Assembly: GCA_022824465.1 (NCBI GenBank)
Contig: JAJDZV010000004.1
Location: 62,001 to 126,000, forward strand
Length of the DNA stretch: 64,000 nucleotides
Origin: Anaerolineae bacterium
Lineage (GTDB): Bacteria > Chloroflexota > Anaerolineae > Aggregatilineales > Phototrophicaceae
Direction of reading: 5' to 3'
The position numbers and the translations under genes are program-made. Under the pieces are notes generated by a model, which saw only the letters and a program-made list of their open reading frames with translations, did no database searches and was not told where the DNA came from. Numbering within the stretch: position 1 is the first letter of the stretch; every line of letters starts with the position of its first letter. Positions 1 through 7,271 of the stretch are shown here, one piece after another.

Positions 1-635
1 ATGGCGTTGAAGAAAAGCAGGAGAATGCCGGCGTGGTTAGGGATGATTCGCTCGCCGACCCCGAAAATCATCTCGAGGGCTTGATCGGAGGCGACGCGCA
101 ATTCTCCAAGACGCCGGTTGGGCGCATTGGGCAATTCGAAATAGGCGCGCTGGTTGGCTTCGTCCGGTTTGTCGGCTTCGCGCAGCGCTTTGATCGACGC
201 GCCATCGTAGCCCAGGCGCTGGATGCCTTGCTTCAGCAGCAGCCAGACCAGCGGCTCGTCCGGCGGCGGCAGCCGTTCCAGGAGCCAGACTTCAGCGCGC
301 GCGGTGATGGGATAATTGATGAAGCCGACGCAGCCATAGGGACTTCGGTTAGGGCTGGCTGGGCAGCGGCGGCAAAACGCGGCGTATTCGTCGAGAATAG
401 CGGCGTGGTCAAGCAGGTCTTGCACGACGACCAGTTGCTTCTCGCCGGTTTCGCCCGGCGCGCTCTGGCTGAACTCAAAACCCATCTGATCGGGAGGGCG
501 TTCGTCGCCGGCGGCGCGAAACCACTCGATGACTTCGTTGGCGCGTTGGCGTTCCTTCAGGCGATCGAGGATGCCGCCCGCGGACATGACCTGCTTGGGC
601 TGGCAATCGTATTCGATGATGGCATCAATCGCCAT
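1..635 (-). CDS. Hypothetical protein, 3' end beyond window
   Basis: This minus-strand frame is open from the ATG at 633-635 to the left edge, so about 211 N-terminal codons are seen and the stop lies outside. A GGAG ribosome-binding site sits about 9 nt before the ATG, and a TATACT -10-like box lies at 678-683. The protein begins MAIDAIIEYDC and has a Cys-containing stretch CRRCPASPNRSPYGC near residue 86, followed by a region rich in Leu, Glu and Pro. I do not recognise a family. The CxxC...C pattern could bind a metal, but that is a guess. The overlapping plus-strand frame at 33-653 is low-complexity Ala/Gly/Val and is read as its antisense shadow. Confidence 0.6.
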   Translation of the reverse strand, partial: MAIDAIIEYDCQPKQVMSAGGILDRLKERQRANEVIEWFRAAGDERPPDQMGFEFSQSAPGETGEKQLVVVQDLLDHAAILDEYAAFCRRCPASPNRSPYGCVGFINYPITARAEVWLLERLPPPDEPLVWLLLKQGIQRLGYDGASIKALREADKPDEANQRAYFELPNAPNRRLGELRVASDQALEMIFGVGERIIPNHAGILLLFFNA

Positions 636-711
636 TACAGCTGCTCCGATTGATTAGAGAGGCGGTCGTCCCAGGCGAGTATAGCACGGCGGCGGACATA
701 TCGCGCGTGTG

Positions 712-1542
712 TCACCAGTGGCCGTAGCGGCGGAGCGCCAGCAAGACATTGATGGTCGTCATCGGATACCATTGCGGCAGGTTGTGCTGGTCTAGCCAGT
801 GACCCTCCGTTTGCTGACCGCGCGCCAGGACGTCCAGGCAGCGGTCGATGAAACCGGTCGGCAGCGCGTTGGCGACGAGTGAGTCGGGCGCGGGCGCGAA
901 GGCGAAGACGGTGTCGAGTTGGTTTTCGGGCGCGGCGGTTGCGCAGGCGACGATATTGTCAAGCGTCGCCTGACGGTATTGTTCCAGATTTGGCATAGCC
1001 TCCACGGCGAAGAAGAAGTCGTTGGCGTGGTATGCCATGAATAGCCATTCGTTCGCCATGATTTTTTCGGGCGAGTTGTTGGCGAGGACCCAGCCGATGG
1101 TTCGATCGACCAGCGTTGGCGTGGCACAGCCGAAATGGATGAGATTGCCGACGATGGAGTCGGGCATGGTCTGGCCGCCCCATTCTTGCCACCAAGGCGC
1201 CAGGGGATAGTCGCGGATTTCGGCGGGATTGCGCAGCGAGCCGTCGGCTGCCATCCGGTATTCGACCCAGGCGGCTGTGCCTTGGAGGAGGTCGCCTGGC
1301 GGAATCTCGGCGTGTTTCATTACGGCGAGAAGGTATTCAAGCGCGAGCGGATTGGATTGAGGCGCTTTGAGGTCGTGTTCGAAGCCGTGGCCGAAGCCGT
1401 TGTCCGGGTTCTTGTAGCAGCGGATGATCTGTCGCAAGCGCTCTAGGCTGCCGCCGTCGAAGAGCCAGGCGAATAAGGCGCGTTCAAAGAGCGTGCCCTG
1501 GCGATGAACAAAGTCGCGCGCTTTGCCGAGGTCTATGGGCAT
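712..1542 (-). CDS. Alpha/alpha-toroid-like (prenyltransferase/terpene cyclase fold) hypothetical protein
   Basis: A 276-residue soluble protein with no signal peptide. Repeated helical segments end in a QW-like motif near the C-terminus (EGHWLDQHNLPQWYP, about residues 244-258), followed by NVLLALRRYG. This spacing resembles repeats of the alpha/alpha toroid fold seen in squalene cyclases and protein prenyltransferases. No catalytic DxDD or zinc-ligand set is visible, so enzymatic activity is not claimed. A GGGAG ribosome-binding site lies 9 nt before the ATG. It is transcribed in the same direction as the truncated gene to its left, with a 76-nt gap. Fold assignment is tentative; the existence of the gene is well supported by its length and codon pattern. 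Confidence 0.7.
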   Translation of the reverse strand: MPIDLGKARDFVHRQGTLFERALFAWLFDGGSLERLRQIIRCYKNPDNGFGHGFEHDLKAPQSNPLALEYLLAVMKHAEIPPGDLLQGTAAWVEYRMAADGSLRNPAEIRDYPLAPWWQEWGGQTMPDSIVGNLIHFGCATPTLVDRTIGWVLANNSPEKIMANEWLFMAYHANDFFFAVEAMPNLEQYRQATLDNIVACATAAPENQLDTVFAFAPAPDSLVANALPTGFIDRCLDVLARGQQTEGHWLDQHNLPQWYPMTTINVLLALRRYGHW

Positions 1543-1598
1543 GTTCGATTCTCCCGCGTCATGTCGCGCCAGCGGTCACGACGCTTACAGTACGTGGT

Positions 1599-1661
1599 GG
1601 ACGGAGTAGGGAAAAAGACGGATGGAGCAGGGAAAAGGAGGGATGGAGTAGGGAAAAACGA
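1599..1661. repeat. Three tandem 21-bp repeats
   Basis: Three imperfect direct copies of a 21-bp unit, each reading GGAYGGAGYAGGGAAAARR, lie head to tail at 1599-1619, 1620-1640 and 1641-1661. They sit upstream of the 712-1542 gene in a stretch without a convincing gene. Because 21 is a multiple of three, short minus-strand frames across it read as a Ser/Phe/Pro heptad repeat, but those frames have no other protein-like character. Confidence 0.7.
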
Positions 1662-1809
1662 TAGCCGGGCGCGCTGAATTCGCCGTACTCTATCGATACT
1701 GTATCGACACAGACGGTCTGCGGCGGCTGTGCAACCGGGTAATGGGCGCTGAGTGTTGTGATTGGGTTTGCGCGCGGCATGGTTGCGGTTTAGGCCCCGG
1801 GACGGATAA

Positions 1810-1851
1810 CTATTCATAGGGAATAGACTAGCATAGTTCATAGGCGAATAG
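1810..1851. promoter_or_regulatory. Operator-like palindrome plus direct repeat
   Basis: CTATTC-ATAGG-GAATAG is a perfect 6-bp inverted repeat at 1810-1826. TTCATAGGGAATAG (1813-1826) recurs as TTCATAGGCGAATAG (1837-1851), 24 bp downstream, close to two helical turns. The arrangement looks like a pair of repressor sites. No regulator gene is adjacent, so this is inference from symmetry alone. Confidence 0.3.
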
Positions 1852-1966
1852 GCGACTAAATGGTCGCGTTTGAGAGGCGCGGATTACGACTGCCGTCTGG
1901 CGGATACGGCGGCGTATTCGCGCGTGAAGGAGCGGGCTGAGCGCGTGTCAGGGCGCGCATGAGCGT

Positions 1967-3154
1967 TCAGAGGTATTGCTTGATGATAGCTATTAGTTCG
2001 GCCGCGCGGCGGCGGAATGTATGCTGCTTCAACAGGCGTTCGCGGGCGGCTGCGCCTATCGCTTGGCGTTTGCCGTCATGCGCCAGCAGGTCGCGATAGG
2101 TTTCGCGGGCTTCGTCGGCGGAGCGCACGATGACCAGTTCTTTGTCGGGCTCGAACCATTCTTCAATGCCGGCATAGGGATTGGCGACGATGCATGCGCC
2201 GAGGGCTGCGAGCTCGAAGGGGCGCGACGAAGACGAGGCGTAGACGCTGGCGTGGGCGCCGCGGGTGATGCATAGATTGAGCTTGCTGCGGCAGACGTAT
2301 TCGCGCAGCTTGCTGAAGCTCAAGTATGGCAGGGTTCGCGCCTTGCCCAGCGCGCCAAGGTTCGTGCCGCGGACGGCGAAGCGCGCCTCGGGCAGAGCCA
2401 GGGAGGGTTGCGTGATCATGTTGTCGATCCACTGGGCGCGGTATTCGGCGCCGTGCCCGTAGAAGAGGATATCAATGTCCTGGTCTTTGACCGCGACGGG
2501 GCGGAAGAGGTCGGGGTCGGCGCCGTACCAGACTGTATGGGCGCGCTTGACGCCGAGCTGGCGAAGGAGGTCTTCGCCGCCGCTGCTGTTGCTGATAAAG
2601 GCGGAGTATTCGCTGAGGTCAGCGCCTTGATAGATGCGGAAACCGGAGGCAAAGCCCTGCATAGTCGGCAGGCTGGCGGGCATATCGCCGTCAAAGTAGA
2701 GGACGGGGATATCGAATCGCTCGACGATTGAGCGCGGGACGCCATTAAGGTGATTGAGCGGCGCGGAGAGAAAGAGGACGGCGTTGATGTCCGGCTCGCG
2801 CGCGAGGATGCGCTTGAGATGGCGTTCCCAAAGCGGGGCGATGAGGGCTTGGGCGGTTTTGCGTATGGCGCGGTCGGAAAGGGAGTCGCGCGAGACGGCA
2901 GTGGATTGGCGCGCGGAAATGCGAGGCAGCCGGGACCGGGCGTGATCGCGCAGCGCTTTGAAGAGGTCGCCTTGCCAGCGCGCTGGATTCGGCAGGGCGC
3001 GCCACCACAGGCTCTCGACAGGCAGGCCTTGATAGGGGACGGCGATTAGTTCGACGCCGTTTTCGTATAAGCCTTTCATCAGCTGCCACCAGGCGGGCGT
3101 GGCGCTATAGGGCTGGGTAAGATCCAGAGATGAGACGACGATTAGAATCTTCAC
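1967..3154 (-). CDS. CgeB-like family glycosyltransferase (GT-B fold)
   Basis: Probably transfers a sugar from a nucleotide donor in the cytoplasm. The protein opens with VKILIVVSSL, a Rossmann-type first strand, and has a C-terminal half typical of CgeB/glycosyl transferase 1_2 proteins: ILFYGHGAEYR, a segment ending RPFELAALGACIVANPY, and EWFEPDKELVIVRSADEA. These correspond to the donor-binding Glu loop and the last alpha/beta unit. I chose the GTG at 3154 because the homologous region starts there. An upstream ATG at 3202 would add 16 residues that look unconserved, and neither start has a strong ribosome-binding site. Acceptor and donor are unknown; it may act in exopolysaccharide or surface glycan synthesis. 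Confidence 0.75.
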   Translation of the reverse strand: MKILIVVSSLDLTQPYSATPAWWQLMKGLYENGVELIAVPYQGLPVESLWWRALPNPARWQGDLFKALRDHARSRLPRISARQSTAVSRDSLSDRAIRKTAQALIAPLWERHLKRILAREPDINAVLFLSAPLNHLNGVPRSIVERFDIPVLYFDGDMPASLPTMQGFASGFRIYQGADLSEYSAFISNSSGGEDLLRQLGVKRAHTVWYGADPDLFRPVAVKDQDIDILFYGHGAEYRAQWIDNMITQPSLALPEARFAVRGTNLGALGKARTLPYLSFSKLREYVCRSKLNLCITRGAHASVYASSSSRPFELAALGACIVANPYAGIEEWFEPDKELVIVRSADEARETYRDLLAHDGKRQAIGAAARERLLKQHTFRRRAAELIAIIKQYL

Positions 3155-3309
3155 GGCATTGGCTGCAATTGGCGACGGCTGGATTGTACAGCAAGGCGGC
3201 AATTATTGAATGTAGAGACAAGGCGAGGGTCGCGGCGGTAGCTTCGGAGGCGCGATTGGGGCGAATTGCGCGTGAGTAACGAGGCAATATCACATGCTAG
3301 CAATCCAAA

Positions 3310-3339
3310 TTGGCAGAAATCTGTTACAATGCTTAGTAT
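3310..3339 (+). promoter_or_regulatory. Putative promoter of the branched-chain amino-acid transport operon
   Basis: TGTTACAAT at 3322-3330 is an extended -10 (TG-n-TACAAT). An alternative pair is TTGGCA (3310-3315), N18, TAGTAT (3334-3339). Either would start transcription about 40-50 nt before the ATG at 3384, which has an AGGAGAC ribosome-binding site at 3369-3375. Confidence 0.4.
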
Positions 3340-3383
3340 CGTGCTTGGCACGAATTCGCCAATTACATAGGAGACAAAGAGCC

Positions 3384-4661
3384 ATGAAACGTCTATTCCT
3401 TATTCTGATGCTGTTGAGCCTGCTCATCGGCTTTGGCGCGCCGGCGCTCGCCGACTCGCATTGTATGGATTCGCTAGGCTGCGTCGAGGTGGGACCAGAT
3501 GACCCGGTAGTGATCGCGTCAATCCTGGCGATGTCTGGACCGGCGTCGTTCTATGGCGCGGATTCCCTCGGGGGCATTGAGTTAGCGGTGCTTGGCCGCG
3601 ACGGCATGTTGCTGGGCCGGGACATTGAGTTGGTTGAAGAGGACAGCTTCTGCGCGGCTGAAGGCGGACAGGCAGCGGCGCAACGCGTGGCCGCTGACGA
3701 GACGATTGTCGGCGTCATCGGCACGACCTGCTCGGGCGCTGCGCAGGGCGCTATGCCAATCATCAGCGAAGCGGGCATGGTGATGATTTCGTCGTCGAAC
3801 ACATCGCCGGCCTTGACCAACGACGACAGCGACGCCGGCGGCACCTACCAGCCCGGTTATTTCCGCACGGCGCACAACGACCTCTTCCAGGGCGCGATGG
3901 GCGCGCGGTATGCGACTGACGTGTTGATGGCGGGCGCGGTCGCGACGATCCACGATGGCGATCCCTACACCGAGGGTCTGGCGGTAGTGATGGCCGATAC
4001 CTTTGCCGACATGGGCGGCGATGTTGTATTCCAGGGCGCGGTCAGCAAGGGCGACACGGATATGAGCGCGATCCTCACCGAGATTGCGGCGAGCGGTCCC
4101 GATGTTGTTTATCTGCCGGTATTCGTGCCTGAATCGGAGTTTCTTGTTTCGCAGGCGGCGAATACGCCTGGATTGGAAGACACGGTGATGATGACGGCTG
4201 ATGGCAGCTTCTCGGTTACCTTCGCCCAGAATACGGGCGAAGCGGCAGTCGGCGTCTATATGACCGGTCCGCATGTAGCCGGCGAGGCTTACGATGCGTT
4301 TCTGGCGCTTTGGGCGGAGGAGCAGCCTGGCGGGACGGATGCGCCGCCGAGCGGATTCCACGCGCACGCCTACGACGCGACCAACTTGTTGATGGACGCG
4401 GTAGAGGCGGTGGCCGCGGAGATGGATGACGGCACGCTGGTGATAGGGCGTCAGGCGCTACGGGATGCCTTGGGCGCGGTCGAGAATTATGACGGCTTGA
4501 CGGGATCGCTGACCTGCCAGGAAGAATCGCCGTATGCTGGCGACTGCGCGACTGGCACGGCGCTGGCGATTTTCGAGATAACCGAAGCCCAGGTCAACGA
4601 GGGCGCTTGGCCGCCGCCGATCGTCTGGGATTTGTCAATGTCGATGGAAGCCGACGGCTAG
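3384..4661 (+). CDS. Branched-chain amino-acid ABC transporter substrate-binding protein (copy 1)
   Basis: A secreted or envelope-anchored solute-binding protein (Peripla_BP_6 / LivJ-LivK family) that would deliver branched-chain amino acids or related solutes to the LivHMGF permease downstream. The 425-residue product starts with a signal peptide (MKRLFLILMLLSLL, cleavage likely after ALA); no lipobox Cys is present. Characteristic stretches are SLGGIELAV, EGGQAAAQRVAAD, GVIGTTCSGAAQGAMPIIS, DGDPYTEGLA and FHAHAYDATNLLMDAV. The start is set by AGGAGAC 8 nt before ATG 3384; the frame extends 30 codons further upstream, but that part is not signal-like. It is closely similar to the next gene, so the operon has two receptor paralogues that may widen substrate range. 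Confidence 0.92.
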   Translation: MKRLFLILMLLSLLIGFGAPALADSHCMDSLGCVEVGPDDPVVIASILAMSGPASFYGADSLGGIELAVLGRDGMLLGRDIELVEEDSFCAAEGGQAAAQRVAADETIVGVIGTTCSGAAQGAMPIISEAGMVMISSSNTSPALTNDDSDAGGTYQPGYFRTAHNDLFQGAMGARYATDVLMAGAVATIHDGDPYTEGLAVVMADTFADMGGDVVFQGAVSKGDTDMSAILTEIAASGPDVVYLPVFVPESEFLVSQAANTPGLEDTVMMTADGSFSVTFAQNTGEAAVGVYMTGPHVAGEAYDAFLALWAEEQPGGTDAPPSGFHAHAYDATNLLMDAVEAVAAEMDDGTLVIGRQALRDALGAVENYDGLTGSLTCQEESPYAGDCATGTALAIFEITEAQVNEGAWPPPIVWDLSMSMEADG

Positions 4662-4695
4662 AGCGTCGAGACGAATCGACAGGTTAGCGAGACAC

Positions 4696-4733
4696 AAGGA
4701 CAAGCTGCGCGGTTGTCGCTGTGGCTTGTCCTT
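4696..4733 (+). terminator. Intergenic stem-loop after the first binding-protein gene
   Basis: AAGGACAAGC (4696-4705) and GCTTGTCCTT (4724-4733) form a perfect 10-bp stem around an 18-nt loop, 34 nt after the stop codon. No T-run follows, so it is more likely an attenuator or mRNA-stabilising hairpin than a full terminator. That would fit the usual excess of binding protein over permease. Confidence 0.45.
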
Positions 4734-4846
4734 CACGTATCCGCCGCCAGTCGCGCCGGCGGGCCGACGCTTGCAGAGAATCGATGGTTAGCGCTGCAAC
4801 AGAACTGCAAGTCCATTTGTTCCGTACTGCAAACAAGGTTGATATC

Positions 4847-6112
4847 GTGGCAAAACGAGGCGTAATTCCGCTGATCGGGCTCTTCTTGCTGGCAAGTTTG
4901 CTAATTCCCGCAGGCGCCCAAGAAGCTTGCAATGATGAATTTGGCTGCATCGTATTGGGACCTGACGAGCCCATATCTGTGGGCGCTATGCTGGTTGTTT
5001 CCGGCGCCGTCTCGTATCTCGGGGAAGATTCGCATGGAGGGATCGAACTGGCGATATTGAGCCGCGACGGCGAGCTGCTGGGGCGCGAGATTGAGTTGAT
5101 TGTAGAAGACAGCCTGTGCACGGCCGAGGGGGGGCAGACGGCGGCGCAGCGGCTTTCGGCGAACGAGACTATTGTCGGCGTCATCGGCACGAACTGTTCC
5201 AGCGCGGCGCAGGGGGCGATGCCAATAATCAGTTCGGCGGGCATGGTAATGATTGCGCCGTCGAATACATCGCCGAGTTTGACCAACGAAGATATTAATG
5301 CTGGCGGATCTCACTTGCCGGGATATTACCGCACCAGCCATAATGGCTTGATGGAAGGGATGCGCAACGCCGAGTTCGCGACGAATGTACTGGGCGCGGC
5401 GACGATCGCCACGGTACATGACGGCGACCCGTATACTGAAGGCTTGGCGCGCGTGGTCGCGGATACCTTTGCGGGCTTGGGGGGAACGGTCGTATTCGAG
5501 GGCGCGGTCAACAAGGGCGATACGGACATGGCGTCAATACTGACCGAGATCGCCGTGAACAGTCCGGATGCCATCTACCTGCCGCTGTTTGAGCCGGAAG
5601 CGAATTTCTTTATCGCGCAAATGTCGCATATTGCCGGGCTGGAAGAGGCGAATGTCATCGGGGGCGGCGCCAGCTTTGTGGCCGGCTTTCCCGAAAACAC
5701 CGGCGAATCGGCGATTGGCGTTTATATCTCCGGACCTTTGGTAAGCGGGACGGCTTATGATGAATTGCTGGCGACATGGGATGAGATCATCGGCGGATCG
5801 CCGCCGGCCGGTTATCATGCGCATGCTTATGATGCGACGAATATACTGCTGAATGCGGTCGAATCAGTCGCGGTGGCGCAGGACGATGGCGGACTAATCA
5901 TCGGTCGGGGCGCTATCCGCGCGGCTTTGGAGGCGACCGAGGATTATCCTGGCTTGACTGGCGACTTGACTTGTCAAGAGGAGTCGCCCTTCGCTGGCGA
6001 CTGCGCGACCGGCACGGCTTTGGCGATGTTTGTGGTGACGGAGGCGGAGGTGTTCGATGACAATTGGCCGCCGCCAGTGGCGTGGAACTTCGCGGCGGAA
6101 GCCAGCAGTTAG
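4847..6112 (+). CDS. Branched-chain amino-acid ABC transporter substrate-binding protein (copy 2)
   Basis: A second Peripla_BP_6 receptor, 421 residues from a GTG start, paralogous over its full length to the gene before it. Shared blocks include SHGGIELAI, EGGQTAAQRLSANET, GVIGTNCSSAAQGAMPIIS, HDGDPYTEGLARVVADTF and a C-terminal TGDLTCQEESPFAGDCATG. The signal peptide VAKRGVIPLIGLFLLASLL begins at GTG 4847 with AAGG about 9 nt upstream. An in-frame ATG at 4784 would put a long hydrophilic leader before the signal peptide, so it is less likely. The duplication is probably old, because many third and second positions differ. It is followed by another stem-loop and the permease genes. Confidence 0.9.
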   Translation: MAKRGVIPLIGLFLLASLLIPAGAQEACNDEFGCIVLGPDEPISVGAMLVVSGAVSYLGEDSHGGIELAILSRDGELLGREIELIVEDSLCTAEGGQTAAQRLSANETIVGVIGTNCSSAAQGAMPIISSAGMVMIAPSNTSPSLTNEDINAGGSHLPGYYRTSHNGLMEGMRNAEFATNVLGAATIATVHDGDPYTEGLARVVADTFAGLGGTVVFEGAVNKGDTDMASILTEIAVNSPDAIYLPLFEPEANFFIAQMSHIAGLEEANVIGGGASFVAGFPENTGESAIGVYISGPLVSGTAYDELLATWDEIIGGSPPAGYHAHAYDATNILLNAVESVAVAQDDGGLIIGRGAIRAALEATEDYPGLTGDLTCQEESPFAGDCATGTALAMFVVTEAEVFDDNWPPPVAWNFAAEASS

Positions 6113-6115
6113 GCG

Positions 6116-6138
6116 CTTGGCAGACAGAATTCGCCAAG
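6116..6138 (+). terminator. Stem-loop between second binding-protein gene and livH
   Basis: CTTGGC (6116-6121) and GCCAAG (6133-6138) form a 6-bp stem with an 11-nt loop, starting 3 nt after the stop codon and followed by TTT only. Like the hairpin at 4696-4733 it lies between a receptor gene and the next gene, and may partly terminate transcription or protect the receptor mRNA. Confidence 0.35.
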
Positions 6139-6197
6139 TTTAGCGGAGACATGCCCACAGGGGACGATTGCGCTCTTTCAAGGATTGGGAGTCGACA

Positions 6198-7262
6198 ATG
6201 TTAAAGTGGGGATCTGAGGACTTTTCCTGGGTTGACTTCACAATTGACGTATTGCGGGTCCTGATTGTCCTGGGTGTGGTGGTAGGCGCCTGGAACACCT
6301 TGTCGTCGGGGCGGATTTCATTTGCGCAGTGGGTGAATCTCTTCGCGGCCGGGCTGTCTCAGGGAAGCATCTACGCTTTGATCGCTTTGGGATATACGCT
6401 GGTATACGGCATCTTGTTGATGATCAACTTCGCCCATGGCGAGGTGTTCATGGCGGGGGCGTTTTCGACGGTATTTCTGGCTGAGGCGTTGAACCGCACG
6501 GGCTTTCTGAATGCGCAGCCGCTGCTGGCGATTCTGCTGATGATTGTCTTCGCGGGACTTGTGTCGATGACGGTGGCGATTTTGCTGGAGCGCATCGCTT
6601 ATCGTCCCTTGCGCGGCAGCCCGCGGCTGGTGCCGCTGATAACGGCGATCGGCGCGTCGTTCTTTCTGCAATATACATTTCGCGGGTTGTACGGTTCCGG
6701 CTTCAAAGCGTATCCGGGCGTCAAGGCGCTTCAGGGCGTCATCCAGATTGGCGGCATCAACATCCCGGTGGTGCAGGTATTCGTCTTCTGCGCGGCGCTG
6801 GTCTTGATGCTTTGCCTGTATTGGCTGGTGGAGCGGACGCGCGTTGGCAAAGCGATGCGGGCGGTGTCTGAGAACAAGGAAGTCGCGCGATTGATGGGCA
6901 TCGACATCGACTGGGTGATCATGTTCACCTTCGGCGTCGGGGGATTTTTGGCTGGATCAGCCGGCGTGATCAACGGCTTGTTTCGTCCGCAGGGCGTCAA
7001 CTTTTATATGGGATTCATTCCGGGCATCAAGGCTTTTACGGCGGCGGTTCTTGGCGGCATCGGCAATATCCCCGGGGCAATGCTTGGCGGGCTGTTCCTG
7101 GGTGTGATTGAAGCGATAGGTCCGAATCTGGTGCTGGCCGGGCTGGGGATCCCTGGCGCGAATCAACTCAAGGATGTGATCGCCTTCACGATGCTGGTAT
7201 TGGTGCTGATCTTCCGCCCGCAAGGCATTTTGGGCGAGCGGCTGGCGGAGACGAAGGCCTAG
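6198..7262 (+). CDS. livH: Branched-chain amino-acid ABC transporter permease LivH
   Basis: One of the two membrane subunits of the LivHMGF importer. Multiple hydrophobic helices carry the family signature GSIYALIALGYTLVYG followed by MINFAHGEVFMAGAF (about residues 55-90), then a cytoplasmic loop (ERTRVGKAMRAVSENKE) that contacts the ATPases, and the late motif GGIGNIPGAMLGG. The length of 354 residues is slightly above the usual 290-310, due to an N-terminal extension with one more helix. ATG 6198 is preferred, with GGGAG 7 nt upstream. A TTG at 6168 with AGGGGA nearby is an alternative that adds ten residues. The stop is 9 nt before livM. Confidence 0.93.
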   Translation: MLKWGSEDFSWVDFTIDVLRVLIVLGVVVGAWNTLSSGRISFAQWVNLFAAGLSQGSIYALIALGYTLVYGILLMINFAHGEVFMAGAFSTVFLAEALNRTGFLNAQPLLAILLMIVFAGLVSMTVAILLERIAYRPLRGSPRLVPLITAIGASFFLQYTFRGLYGSGFKAYPGVKALQGVIQIGGINIPVVQVFVFCAALVLMLCLYWLVERTRVGKAMRAVSENKEVARLMGIDIDWVIMFTFGVGGFLAGSAGVINGLFRPQGVNFYMGFIPGIKAFTAAVLGGIGNIPGAMLGGLFLGVIEAIGPNLVLAGLGIPGANQLKDVIAFTMLVLVLIFRPQGILGERLAETKA

Positions 7263-7271
7263 GAGGGCGTC

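Larger units (their letters stand above)
1543..1966. other. Intergenic region without a convincing gene
   Basis: This 424-nt gap separates two minus-strand genes. It holds the 21-bp triplet repeat (1599-1661), a short inverted repeat TCGATA/TATCGA (1693-1707), and a palindrome CTATTC-N5-GAATAG (1810-1826) whose core recurs at 1837-1851. A 102-codon minus-strand frame at 1533-1841 covers the repeats but has no ribosome-binding site and an Arg/Pro/Ser-rich composition, so it is not called as a gene. Confidence 0.5.

Noticed and set aside
1599..1661. Possible CRISPR array
   Set aside because: Three head-to-tail copies have no spacers, and no cas gene is present.
1533..1841. 102-codon minus-strand frame with Ser/Phe/Pro repeats
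   Set aside because: The repeats come from the 21-bp DNA repeat; the frame overlaps the start of the next gene and lacks other support.
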